64,000 nucleotides of DNA, taken from contig CM082578.2 of NCBI GenBank assembly GCA_040954595.2, forward strand, positions 10,044,001-10,108,000, given 5' to 3'. A program made the position numbers and the translations under genes. The DNA is from Balanoglossus misakiensis. Lineage: Eukaryota > Hemichordata. Shown piece by piece: positions 49,445-62,000 of the stretch. The notes under the pieces were generated by a model. The model ran no database searches. It was not told the DNA's origin and saw nothing but the letters and a program-made list of their open reading frames with translations. Each line of letters opens with the position of its first letter. Position 1 is the first letter of the stretch.

Positions 49445-52194
49445 ATGCCCGAGTGACAAGTACCAGGGATTTATTAATATCGACGAAATTGTTGCACAGA
49501 GTTTGAGTATGCCAATTGATATTTGCAATTCAAGCAATATAACACGCATTCAAGGCTCTATCATGCATGCAGCATACGCTTATAAAATATTAGCATGGAT
49601 ATCAGTTACTATTACATCATCATCATCATCTGAAAGTTTTTTTTTCTTCTTCAGAATCTTTAAAACAATCTAATGTACATTCCAATTACCTTCGTCTCCC
49701 GAAGGATCGCATTTTAACACGTGCCCCTCCCACTGATCTATACTGAAAGCGCCCTTAAATCCCAAACGAGAATAATTGGGGTTAATGCTATTAAAGATCC
49801 GTGAGTCGGAAGAAAAAAATCTCGTTGCCACATGGTGACTTCCACGAATGTAGGGAGGTCTATAATGATAGAGTTTGGGATATGTGAAAGGGATGGTGGA
49901 GGGGGCGCTCTAGGGACAATGGAGGTCGTGCATTGAGGTTTAATGCAAAGTACTGAAGCTTGCAGTCTCGAATCTTGGACGAATCAGAATATGAAGAGGT
50001 AGGGTTTATAGTCGTCAAATCGAGGGTTTCTACTGTCAAAAGTACGCTTAGTCTCCTGCAGATTCATTATAGACCGAATACAACGAGACCTTTTGTGAAG
50101 AATTACGCCCTGACAGTCACACATTCCATCTACCCGAGAGTAATTTACTTTCCATCCAAGGAAGGTTTATAAATCTTTCCCTATAACAATGATATGGACT
50201 AATTTTTTTTTTCTGGCGTGGATAATGGGACAAAATATTTCCCGTTTAAACCATTTGGCAACTCATGCAATTCTTACAATTTCCCTTCTCTGGTACTAGT
50301 ATTTGTGGAGAACTTTGTAACTCTAAAATCAGCAGCTTTCTGCCGGGAGATTTACTCAAACATGCACTGCGCCCATTGGCTGTTGACCTTACAATTGAGA
50401 ATTGCTTTGATCTTAATATATGACCCCATAAGCTAGCAGGAAGCTTCATCAAAAAAATTGACGTTCGTGCGATATCGTCTACAAAGTGCCGTTTACTTAT
50501 TTTGAATACCTGGGATGAGGACAGACACGCGACCTTTATTGCATTTTTCTAATCGCCCTGCAACCATTCTTGGGGATTTCTTTCAATTTCCCACCTCTTC
50601 AACTTGTGGAAATGCCGACAATTTCTTGTCATGTGTCGCCAACTCATAAGTAATCACTTCACACCTACTCCTGTAAAAATAGCTCTCTACTTGTCCTAAA
50701 TTTGCAACATCACTGGCGGCAATATTTCACAGTGAATTTAGTGGTTCGATGCATTTTCCCCCGTTGGCCATTGAGATATCGACATGGCAACATCGTCAAA
50801 CACCTTCATCATTCCTCCAACGCACACACAAAAAGTGATGACGTTGAAAGAAATCTTTGTATGATTCAACAACACAGGCGTTGTTAAAGCACTGCTTTAG
50901 AACTTGCACCGGATGGTCTGTAAGAAGTCGCTGATGAATCGAACTAACGGATAATTAACGACCAGGTTTACGTCGATTATTTTGAACCCACCTTGGGGCA
51001 AGCCTCTCAGATATAGAAGTATCACCCCATTCTCGTAAGTCTTCATTAACAACACACACACAGTCCATATTGCAGGTAAATAACGACCATATAGCATTTC
51101 TAATTTATGAAAGCTTTCCATTGTATTTTTTTTTTGCGATAATAAATGACATTCACACGTACAAACGCTGGATCAAGTTCGGGCGCTCCATGAGAGTTGA
51201 GAAAAATATACAACGGACAACCCGCTATAAAATTCAATACAAAACACATACAATGGTTACGGGAAACAGGCTATAAGTTTTAACGATTATACAAGACATG
51301 ACAATAAAAACGAAAAACTGATTTGGTCAAGGACACTATCTAACGCACTCGCATAAAAATTACAACCGTTTCAAAGAACAGATCCATGGATCATCAGACA
51401 AATGTACAAATTGGAAACACATCCACATAATTTTATTTATGGTTTGGGGAAAGAGCTCATCTGCAGAATGATGCAGGTGTATCCAATCATAGACACAAAA
51501 GCCCAGCATATCGTTTGACTTGAATGTTTCGCATGACTTCATTTAATCTTCTCCGACTTAACATGACATTTCAGGAATAAAAAAAAAAAACAACACTGAA
51601 TAAAGCACCACATCTGTTTAAGGCAGGATTATCTTGATTGAATACAATTTAGTGACAAATACAAAAATATATATAAATCTGTTAACCCCTTATTGATTGA
51701 GCACCAAATTGTCACGATCATGTATTTACGTTTTACTTGTTCGAAATGATTTAAACTTTCAATGATTAAAACAAATTTACATGTGCAAATATGTGGTAGT
51801 ATTACATTATAGATAGAAAAAGTACTGTTATGATTGGTCTGTATTAAGTACAATTAAAATTACTATTATATTTATACGAAATGTTATTCATCTTTGCTCT
51901 TGATTTTCTCAAATTAAAATTGTCATGGTAGATCTTTTGAATATATTATGTACAAAAGTATTAGCTTTGAAAAATGACAAAAAATTAAATAAATCCTGTA
52001 AGAATCTGCTTAGTAAGATCTTCAAAACAAGACAATCGCAATACATCATTGTTTTGCAAAAAAATTCAAGTTTGAAAATAATCAGGATGTTTTAGTTTGT
52101 GGAAAATTTGATAGAAATATTAAGCGTCCATATCTCTTTTAAGTGAGTAAAACTTCCCACACCAATAAAAAGGGATCTGACATAACTTCAATAA
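49445..52194. other. Non-coding stretch between the foldback element and the CEP83 3' end
   Basis: AT-rich sequence with a short CAT run near 49617-49630 and several T or A runs. Open frames of 60-74 codons are scattered on both strands without domains. I see no gene. Confidence 0.5.
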
Positions 52195-52211
52195 TTAGGA
52201 TAATTATACAC

Positions 52212-52217
52212 TTTATT
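52212..52217 (-). promoter_or_regulatory. Candidate poly(A) signal for CEP83
   Basis: TTTATT on the plus strand reads AATAAA on the minus strand, about 86 bases after the CEP83 stop codon. A short 3' UTR would end near 52190-52200. Confidence 0.5.
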
Positions 52218-52302
52218 GCAGTTTGTACAAAATAACTTTTTTTACAGACGGAATATCGCTAACTTACAGCATAGGTACAAAAATTTGCCAAATTGCCACA
52301 GA

Positions 52303-52482
52303 TCAAAGATTGCTTATTTCACTCTGTTTATCTGCAGAAGTTGACACATTCTCTTTGTCTTCGTCGGTGAGTTTAGTGGGCTCCAAGTTTCCGATGAGCT
52401 CGTCGAGTTGCTGACGTTGGTTGTCGTCAAGGTGATCCAGGCGCTGCCGGAGGGCGGCCAGGTCTTTCTGGTGTTGGCGATC
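52303..52482 (-). CDS. CEP83: CEP83 last coding exon
   Basis: The terminal exon encodes 59 residues and a stop. It follows an acceptor (CTACTTCACAG) in phase 0. It starts DRQHQKDLAALRQRLDHL, continues with a second heptad-rich stretch (RQQLDEL), and matches the end of vertebrate CEP83 (CCDC41), where a related EEQHQ...LRKRL...KQLEEL segment closes the protein. CEP83 sits on centriole distal appendages, anchors the mother centriole to the membrane and recruits other appendage proteins at the start of ciliogenesis. This exon adds a divergent acidic and Ser-rich tail beyond the usual end (through DEDKENVSTSADK). Identification rests on three consecutive exons in the right order. Confidence 0.85.
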   Translation of the reverse strand, partial: DRQHQKDLAALRQRLDHLDDNQRQQLDELIGNLEPTKLTDEDKENVSTSADKQSEISNL

Positions 52483-52994
52483 CTGTGAAGTAGTAGTAGC
52501 ACACAAGAATATAACATACACTGACTTGCATTTTTCTTATAAAATCTTTCTTTTTTGTTTGTTTTTTGCCATTGGGAAGGTTGATATATGTCATTAGTGA
52601 AGGAAAATGTGGAAGTAGGACATGAGCGTTTATTTGGTTCAGTTCAAGGAAAGGGGGGTTTCTCTTTTATGTACCCTAACACAGTACTTTGTAGTTGTTC
52701 ACATTATTAAGTCAATGTCTTTGCGTATGATGTTATCAGTTGAAGGTACTTGCACACACATGCACCATCAGTTCTTGTTCTCCCAAGGTGTGTGGACTGT
52801 TAGGGTAATGAGAATGAACCTCTTGCTTGCTCAAAACAAGCTTCAGACATTGCTAATTGAGCAATTAGGACAATGAAGGTGTCAATGAATAACAACACTA
52901 TAAGGACACAAACAGATGTCCTCCCAAGGGCCTTTATTGTCTTATTGCTTAAGGTGATGGCTGAGAAAACAGACAACAACCGCCAGTCACTCAC
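52483..52994 (-). other. CEP83: CEP83 intron (512 bp)
   Basis: A phase-0 intron between the last two coding exons, with GTGAGT donor and CACAG acceptor on the minus strand. Nothing else is recognised inside. Confidence 0.8.
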
Positions 52995-53193
52995 CTGGCT
53001 ACTCTGAGTCCCCCAGTGCATAGGAGTGTGCTCAGAACCCAACGCAACGTTGGCCGTGGCGAATCGGAAATCCCCGAACGCCACCTGCGATGCGCCGCCG
53101 TTCAGAATCAAGCTGCGGAACTCTGTGTGACGTTGGTACAGGTCTCGCAGTTGCCGCTTCAATTTGGAGTACGTGGCCTGTGGTACGTTTTGC
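52995..53193 (-). CDS. CEP83: CEP83 penultimate coding exon
   Basis: The 199-bp exon opens with one base finishing a Lys codon (AA|G) and ends phase 0 at GTGAGT. Its 66 residues begin QNVPQATYSKLKRQLRDL. They contain YQRHTEFRSLILN, closely matching the conserved QNVP...RLQ...RRHNEFRSLIL block of vertebrate CEP83. The remainder (to GTQSSQ) is a low-conservation linker, as expected before the final coil. The acceptor lies next to an uninterrupted 24-base T tract on the coding strand. Confidence 0.9.
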
Positions 53194-54559
53194 CTGCGGG
53201 CGAAAAAAAAAAAAAAAAAAAAAAAATCAACCCCAAAATCATAAATTTTGTTTTATGTTCTTCGGATAGTGCCAGGCCGATAATGATTTAAAACCGCGAG
53301 TTACAAGGGGTCGGCGCTGTAAACGACACACAGCTGACAGATAAGAACAGTAATAATGTTACTTCATATAAAAGCCAGACCTTTCACAATTACAGTCAGC
53401 CCAAAGACTGGCGCCAACTAAATCCCCAAGCAGTAAAACATCATCATTCAAACCATACAGAGCCACTGACGTGATGGTTGCGCTCGCTTGATGGCCAGAT
53501 TACATATCTTTGGGAAGTTCATTTAATGAAGAATCAATTTCATTCCTACACAATACTTTCAATCTCTCCGTAATGAAAAAAATAAAACATGTCGTGACTG
53601 TGGACCTTTTTTTCTGACACCAGGGCTCACGACATGAACTACTCACAGAACTCTATGAGGTTGGAGTTTTTGACCTTCTTTGATTTACAAAAAAGTTCTT
53701 GATTTTTTTTTCATAACAGACAGAGATGTTTTCTCAATATGAAATATTTTCCACAGAATAACATTACGGTGTTCTCGCTGTGAATAAGTAGGGACGCTGC
53801 ACAGTTCTTTAATTTCAATTTACCCAATGATTTGTTTTTAGTACAATTCATGGCATAGTTATGCATTTATGGCAAATTCATTTATGCTTTTTCCGCTGTG
53901 CAACACCAGGTTTTTTTTCCCCCCAGAACATTCTCACAAGCAAAATGCATGATGAGAAATGCCAGTGTTTTTTCGGGACAATTCAACAAGAACAAACATA
54001 TCAGTGATAAACATATTACAAAAAACATTGAACAGCATCATCACATCCTTATGATGCTATATTATTTTATCACCTTATTAAATCCTACTTAATGTGCCCC
54101 AACCACCCACTAGTTCACACCCTTGTCTGACGAAAGCAGCCTTCGCGTCCAATGGGTGCACACCACTGTCAAAACACACTAATAAAACTCCCAGCTTGAA
54201 TTCGGAAGGACTGACAATGGCTTGGCATCATTTGGATACATCTCTCTACGTACCTATCTCGCAACAAGCAGCAAGCTTTTCCTCTAATGGGGATAGCTGG
54301 ACAATTATTTCAGAGATCTGCATGCCTATCTGGAACCCTGGCATGGTCGGTTCATATCAAAATAATCTGAAGCTGACAAAATTTGGCGATTCAAAATATT
54401 GCGCACCACAATTTGGTATCACGATTGTAATTCTATTTTTACCCAATCATCCCCACATCTCTGCAAATGGTTCCACCCTCACTATACTTCAGACAATGGG
54501 ACTAGACTAAACTGGGCAGAGTGGTGAAGGGGTGGTTAACAGAAGGAGAAAACACTCAC
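53194..54559 (-). other. CEP83: CEP83 intron (1366 bp)
   Basis: Phase-2 intron. The end nearest the downstream exon carries a T24 run (A24 on the plus strand, 53203-53226). A 138-codon plus-strand open frame at 54094-54510 lies inside it. That frame has no recognisable domain and I treat it as chance. Confidence 0.75.
53203..53226. repeat. A24 homopolymer, the polypyrimidine tract of a CEP83 acceptor
   Basis: 24 A on the plus strand, read as T24 ending nine bases before the exon border. Length variation here could affect splicing of the conserved exon. Confidence 0.9.
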
Positions 54560-54660
54560 TTCAACGCTTGTCTCTCGATCTCCATCTCCTCCATCTTGGC
54601 TTTGAGAACTTCAATCTTTTCCTTGTGTTGCTTCATGGACCGCAAATACTTCTTCTTTTT
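54560..54660 (-). CDS. CEP83: CEP83 antepenultimate coding exon (first one inside the window)
   Basis: The 101-bp exon encodes 33 residues plus two bases of the next codon. It starts KKKKYLRSMKQHKEKIEVLK and ends EIERQAL. This is a coiled coil that aligns with the LQEKVEVLEAKKEELE block of vertebrate CEP83, directly upstream of the QNVP block in the next exon. The acceptor is GCCCACCAG and the donor GTGAGTG. The earlier CEP83 exons, which hold most of the coiled coil, were not found and probably lie beyond the right edge. Confidence 0.85.
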
Positions 54661-57600
54661 CTGGTGGGCAAACGAAAGAAACGAAAATGAAAAAAGGGTG
54701 AATTTCCCAGAGATTCCATTGCCACAGGCACAACAAAAGGACATCAATTACCCTCTTTATTTCAGATTAGACTGTTCAACTCACTCGCTGATCAAGTGTC
54801 CAATTACACGCACTTGCTTTCATAAAAAGCTGATATTGCAATATCAAGATTGAGCACACAGAGTCGTATTTCTCCAATCTTCAATTAATGACAATTTAAT
54901 GACGTTTCTTTCTTCTGCCGGTGTGTACACCGCACGCACAGTCAAGGTTTTGTCCCGTCCTTAATCTTAGCCACTCAGTGGCTGGAAACAGGATAACACG
55001 CAACGAGAGATTTCTCTCAACTTCCATCCATTCTCGCAGGCTTTGACAGTGAATTCATTAAAAACAGATTTGCGGATTGACTTTTTCTAAATAACCACTA
55101 GTTGATTGCCCTGATGAGCACTGAATGGCTCACAAATAGAGGAGTTACACTTCACTTTAATACAGTCATTTTTCCTCGTTCTTAAAGTGAAGAAAACAGT
55201 GACTGAAAACACATTGTTTAGCAAAAAAAAAACACCCTTAGGTCAGTGGTAAAAAAGTCACATTTTTTAATAACATACATAAGGTGTATGAAACTCAAGT
55301 TGAAAACTTGACAATGTTCAATGAACTGTAACCACAAATTGTCATCCTGTTCAATACACATGTATGAAACCCATTTTTAATTTGCCTTGAAATACAAACT
55401 ACGCAAATTGAGCAAATGGCGTGATTTGAGCTGTAACCAGTGACAGCAAATCGTGAATAAAAACCCTCCATGATCATCAAACATTTGGTGGACATACGTA
55501 TGTTCTTTGAATTTTATGAAGAGAGATGCCACAGGTGACTGCGAACAATGGCGGCACCCAACTCACAAAAATTCATGTACCATATTACCCCCCCCCCCCT
55601 TTTAATTTTTAACAGTTCTTTGATAGAGATCACCCAGCATGCCACAAAACATATGTTGGATGGTGAATGTCACCCTCTCTTTTTAACTGTGATGAACCCA
55701 TACCCTGAAACCATACAGCCATTATGTGGATTCCTTCAGCTTTGATTTTTGTGACGGGAGTAAAAAAAAACATCAAAGGTTTTACCTTTATTTTGCATTC
55801 ACAACGTGTGAGGATTTCTCTTTCAAGATTTTAGTGGCTTTGAATTATGTAGTTGCCAGGTTATGACGGAAGCCTTCTAGTTCAAAATTGCAACAAACAA
55901 AAATCGAGGAAATCAATATCGTTATAAAAGGCCCTAGCTGCGAATGATGAATTCAGGTACGTGCGCCCATCTGTTGCGTGTGACTAGTGATTTCTAGAAC
56001 AATTTCAAAGCAAATTTCCCATAAAATACCCAGGAAGTTCCATCGGCTCACAACAAAGGGATTGAACAAATCTCTTGACTTCTGTGCAATTCTCGCTGCC
56101 TTAAATAGGTTTTCGCTACCTAGGTGAGTGATAAAAATTATGTTCTCATGCGAGCGACAGAGTTTCAAGATGGCAGATTTCAAAAAGCACACCTGTAAAA
56201 ACAACGGAGGCAGTTATAGTTAACACTGGCTCAACCCACTCTTAACCCAAGTGTCCGCTCATCGGAAGAGAACATTTGATCCGTACTCTAGTCAGCCCTA
56301 CGGGATGAACCCTTCCCGCTTCCACACTTGCTCCTGGATCAGTATTTTCCCGGTCCCTGAGATCCAGCCTTGCCAGGTGCTACACACTCCAACAAATCCA
56401 TGTCACCCCCCCCCTCTCAAGCATAAAGACTATGTATGGCACATTGATGAAAAATAATGCCACTTTGCTATGCACTAACTTTAAGCCGATCCAATTCTTT
56501 TAAAGAGCATGGTAGGACAAATGTACATGGAAGAGAGGTGATTAGGGAAAGTACAAATACCCTGACAAAAAGAAAAGAAGAAACTGCATTCCCCATATCA
56601 CAGCTGTACTACATCATGACAAATTCATGTCATTTTTTTTCCAATGAGAAAATGAACCGCTTTACATTAGTAGTCCATTTGCCCTTTTAAAGCTAACCCA
56701 ATTCTATAAAAAAAACATGACGGTGACCATCAAAAACAGCAATATCGCTGTTCTTAATTTGCTTGATATTCAGCTGAGGATCATAACTAAGCAATGACCG
56801 TTAAATGGCAGTTATAAATCTCAAAAGCTCGCTCGGTTGATTGGCAACGGGATCCTATTGTGTTTTCTTATACTGGCTCCGTGGCAGTTTTGTGTAGGGC
56901 TTTTACTACAACATTTTCCGTGAAATGAAGAATCATTCATTGTATCACGTAACCGTTAAATGGTTCTGCAATATTTCATTATCTGCCGCCATGATGAAAA
57001 TAAAATTCCTGGAATTGAGAACTCGTGTCAGTTTTTGGCTGTCTGCGTTTTGACAGGTAGTTTTTACATCGTCTGCAGTATTAGCACAGCTCGCTGGGCA
57101 AAACCAATTCCTTGGAAAAGGCTGCAGTTGCCATCCGAATCGTAAAATGAAATTGAAATTTCTGAGTTGCTCATATACTGCATTTAATCTGATGCAGCCA
57201 ATCTGAGCAGATTTTGAGCAACTATACGTGAATGACAGCCCTATACCTTTGCATGTAGTGTGGATAATTTTCTTGAGTGGCGCGATACTCACTTGTTCAT
57301 GCAAGAATTTTTAACATTGACTACTGTTGGAGCTATGGAACGACTGCAATGACGAGGATTGTTCTCAGGATCCTTCACGTATAATGCAACAGTTCCAACA
57401 ACACTCCACTCCACAGCAAAACACCATTAGCGATGGACAGAACGTTGCAACTGTTGCATCGTGCATAGCGGTAATGGATCATCAACACAATAGACACCAC
57501 ATTACATACATCAGCTTATTCTTGAACGAACACAATCCAACATACATGTACGCTGTTCCCTGTCATCATTTCCCCTCGAGCATCGTCAGAGCAGACGCAT

Positions 57601-58939
57601 TCACAACACACCCTGTCAAAAGTCTATTCACATGGCAATCTTTAATTTTATCCTTCTGAAAATCCAATAATCCCTGTCTATAACACGGCTGCATTCAGGC
57701 TTACAGATCGTGACTGACAGCCAATGGCTCAACAATTGCAAACGCACAACTTGAAAAACCGTACCACATTTTCAAGTTTGTACAGAACTTTAATCACAAA
57801 TATCAAATCTACGACATGACTACAAATGTATATGCCCATCAATTATAACTTGGCTCGCGAGCGTCCAACCAGAAAAGGATTCGACAGTCTTTCTAATTAA
57901 GTGGGCCAAGTGCGATTGTCAATTATGTCACTTGTCTGAAACTGTTTCACGTGAACGATTAGTCAGACCCAACGTAGAATTACTCAATGACTGCAATATG
58001 TACTCAGGGCTGTCGTGTCGTGACAGTGATAAAAGATGCTGTCACGATAAGATGGAGAGCTACATGCTTACACTTTCAGCACAAATTGAAGTTAAACAGG
58101 TCAAGTTTGTTTCTCTTAAAAATGCGAATATGAATATCTGCAAATACCACATGAAAACGGAAACTTCAGTTTACATCTTGAAAGTACCCCTCTGTTTATA
58201 CGCGAGTCCAATCCATGCTGGAATAAAAGACCAATATGCTCCCTTTTGTAAAGCCACAGATACCTGAAATAGAATCAAGGAATCTGAAACTGATTCCTTG
58301 AAAGCTCCATGGGCTGTCTCTATACATGTAGTTGTGCTCACATCCCAATGATTCGAATGAAGAAGAATCAAACCAGAGACACGCAGCTGTAGCAATCAAC
58401 TCATCTTTTATTTAAAGCCTTTTCTGATTGAAATCAATCCCATGAATTTGGCGAGCAAGCGAGACAACTCTGTCTGATGATTTATTTAAAAAAAAAGGGG
58501 GGGGGGGGGGGAGAGAGAGAGACCAGAACGCTTGTGGCAATCAACTACTGAGGCAGCTCTCTCTCTCGGAAGTACAAATTACTGAAAGTGGTTAACACCA
58601 GATGTAACCCTTACATGGAAGAAAAAGTCGCCACAATGCAACCTGTATGCACCTTCAACCATGTAAAGTCACGCAAGAGATTAAATCCAGTTATGGGTTA
58701 TCAAAACAGCCTAATCAAAGTGCTACCTCTAATACCTGCGGGCCAAAGATCCCACTCACGTTAATTAAATGACTGAAGATGATGGACAAAATTGGACTTC
58801 AATTTTGACAAATTACGTCATTAATCATAACAACTCCTGGTTACTTTAGCGGATCTTCCATTGTGGCATGGCTGGTGATTTTTTAGTACTGCAAGAATCC
58901 AATTCTAGACTTTCTCATCAATTTAACTAAATCTGTTAA

Positions 58940-59086
58940 CCCCTCGATATCGCCAGTTATGACGGGTCCAGCCAATCACAGATTTTCACCACACATTGCA
59001 CTGGTCATCGGCAGAAGATCTATACAATACCCCATTAACCGTATATGGGCATTGCATGTATGCAAATTAGAGATGCTTGTACCCCT
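58940..59086. mobile_element. Possible diverged relative of the TTAA MITE
   Basis: The 147-bp segment lies between TTAA at 58936-58939 and 59087-59090. It shares a 20-base identical core (CAGCCAATCACAGATTTTCA) with the reverse strand of the MITE at 38933-39103. Its right end reads as AGGGGTAC on the reverse strand, similar to AGGTA(C/T)AC. The inverted ends are poor, so this is an old or related copy. Confidence 0.45.
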
Positions 59087-62000
59087 TTAATAATGAATGA
59101 AACCAGCTGAGTGTTCTGAGGATCGTACTTCATTACTGCATTTCCCCGACAATCAACACTGATTGCCATGACCTTCAGGCTTGCTGTGCAAAAGATACAT
59201 AAATTAATAATTAAATATCAGATTTATGCCTTTGGGTTACACAGTCATAGGTATGCAGTATGGCATGGAGTTAAATATTACTGATGCACTGTGAAAGTCC
59301 CTGGTTTACGAAATTTCTGCAAAAGTATATGCAATTTACATAATCACTAGATTCTCAAATCTACTGCAATTTTCCCCATGTCTCCCTGTCTCTCAATTAA
59401 TTTTCAGTCAGCAGCTACAGTACACACACATCTTCTCTCACCTCGCCCACCACAAAACAAAACAAACCATCTGTCACATTCCATGATGCACTCGTGTATC
59501 AACAGACAATGCACTTTTTAATATTGCCTTTCCCCTCCCACGACAGAAGTCAATTCTCGACGCTAGTCACGTCACGTCCTTTTCACACTCAAAACATTCT
59601 TGGGAAACATTGCAGTTATTACCCTTTTTGATTGTTAGCTCCATTACATTCCATTAACGTCACATTACAAGCAGGCTGTGTTTGTGCACTGCTGTATTGG
59701 TAACTTTGTTTTTCATCATAACATTGTCTTCACACTTTTAAGTGCCACAATTGCCCGTTTCCAATTTGAACTCAAACATCTCACAATATCATTTTTGCTA
59801 GACAAACTAATTACCCAAAGAATGATTACACCCACTTTTGACAAGACAGGTTGTTGATTAAAAACTCTTATTTACATTGTTGGGGATAACATCGGTCGAT
59901 AAGAATGATTGAACTTTTTTGCTCCATTCTTCCCCCTTGAATAGGGAGGCCGTGTCACCCACCTGAACATGAATGCATGTACTCTGAAGAAAATTAATGG
60001 AGAAAATTAGTCTCTGGGTAGAAAATTGGGACGCGAGAGAAAAATCATGCGATGAAGTTTTAGCTAACGAGCATCCTGATACGGATAATTTTGTTGTAAT
60101 ATTAGCGCACCACAAATTAAACACTTCAACGAGTCTTGAATGAGACATGCCGTAATTTTCCTCATATGTGAAATGTCAAGGGGGGAACTTGACAAATACA
60201 AAGTTGACTTTAATTTTTAACGTATGAAATTCACTTCCTGCATATTTCCTCTCTATTCTAATGTCTCATGTAATGTTCCACGGTCAATGGGCTTATTAAA
60301 AGTACAGGGGAGGGGGTGTACCAATTTTTTTCTTTCATTGTTGTAATAATTACTTGATTTCATGGGGAGAACAATTTGTACCTGCTCTGGTCAACTAAAC
60401 CAATCCCTTTAATTTTCTCCAGTGCGGAAATTTTACCCGGTCAGAGCAAGAATGATGGAAAGCTTAGTGTGTCGTGCATGAAAAGATGAAATTGATGTAT
60501 TATTGCCCCTTGGCACAAGTTCATATGTGTGTGAATCTGTGAACTGGAAAGGGAATGAATATTCATTGATGACGTCAGTGAAAAGTTGCACAGTCCAGCT
60601 CGTACGTGGTACAACACTGTTGGGGGAAATGTCTCCTTTCGAGAATGCGATCGTTTCAAAGGGTGAATCACACTTCTAAAACCATTTGAATCATTTGTCT
60701 TTTCTGAGCCTATCCTCGATAATGCAGAAAAATGCATTTATTGTGACTATACACAAACAAGTATCTGTATGACTTCCAACTGATTTTTTCTCCTGTCGGT
60801 TTTATGCATGATCGCGGGACAAATATACCAACCACTGGCCCTTGTCTAGCGGGACTAACAAATTCGATAAAAACTGAGGCCAGTGTCACTTTTATACTGT
60901 AATCAAGATCAACCCCTCATCATATCCACACAGGTAAAATGGTATATTTGCTTTACAATAGCGAGGTTCATTCAATCATCTTCCAGTGGCTGGCTTCATT
61001 ATGCTATGCAATTTCAAAGAGGCAGGGGTCTCTTTGAGCCCCACAAATCAAAGCATTAACTTCTGAGATTAACTCTTAAATCACATTTCACTCTTTTGCC
61101 TCTTTTATTTCCAAATTGCATTTTCGAGACGCAGTTGACACCCCTCAAAAGGAAACGTCATAAAACTTATCATCTCGCTGGAGTGGAATACCGTGTTTCC
61201 GTCTTTGCATACGACTGATCTACGAGTTGTTTCAGCTGGAATGCATTGTGCAATCACTGGCATATGGCGACCTAATAACACATCAGTCACACAATTCACT
61301 GACATTGCGCGTGCTGCGCCAGTGGGAACTACGTCATGGCAACCGGGACGATAAATAAAGGAAACTTTTTCACTGAGAAAAATTATTGCGTGTATCAGGA
61401 GATAAAATCCAGCGTTAGCCCCGACAAACATCAGTTTCCCAGAAACTTTCTGAGTCAATTTCAGGCATCATTGATATCGTCTGACGTCAAGCTACATTTT
61501 TACATGTAATACGACATACCCTCTTGCAGCAGGGAGAATCTTTATCCTTGCATCACTGGCAAGTTCCATTAGCTTGGAGGGCCCTCTTCTCCAATCTGAT
61601 CGATCTCATCAGCTGCTTAAAACATGCATGCAAGGCACGCGTTCCTTCTAGGAAAAGTAACAGATGTCGGCAGTAAGGAGCAAGCTCATGGCTCTTAGTA
61701 GCGTTAATTGTAAGGATCCACACGCTCCAATACTGGCATTTATATTTTATGGTAACACAAGATACTATTATCTCAGAACGCAACTGATGCCATGGAGATA
61801 ATTCGGCATGTGTTTCATTTAAACTATACGTCTCGTAAGTGTGTCATACCAATTATTTAGCTTGCTGCGGCAATATTCTCCTGCATGTCTCAATTCCTTC
61901 TGAGCTAAGAGGATGTGTGTATTTTATTTTTTCTTTAATATTACATGTACATGTAATCTACACTTCATGGCCTTAAAGCCAAACTCTTCCCTGCAATACA

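Noticed and set aside
54094-54510. 138-codon plus frame inside a CEP83 intron
   Set aside because: No domain, no splice context, unlikely composition.
60371-60470. Possible minus-strand exon (LEKIKGIGLVDQ) before a GTACAA donor
   Set aside because: No acceptor lies between the upstream in-frame stop and the coding stretch, and it does not match CEP83.
61510-61650. Possible minus-strand CEP83 exon ending at a GTATGT donor
   Set aside because: The frames from the nearby acceptor contain stops and do not match any CEP83 block.
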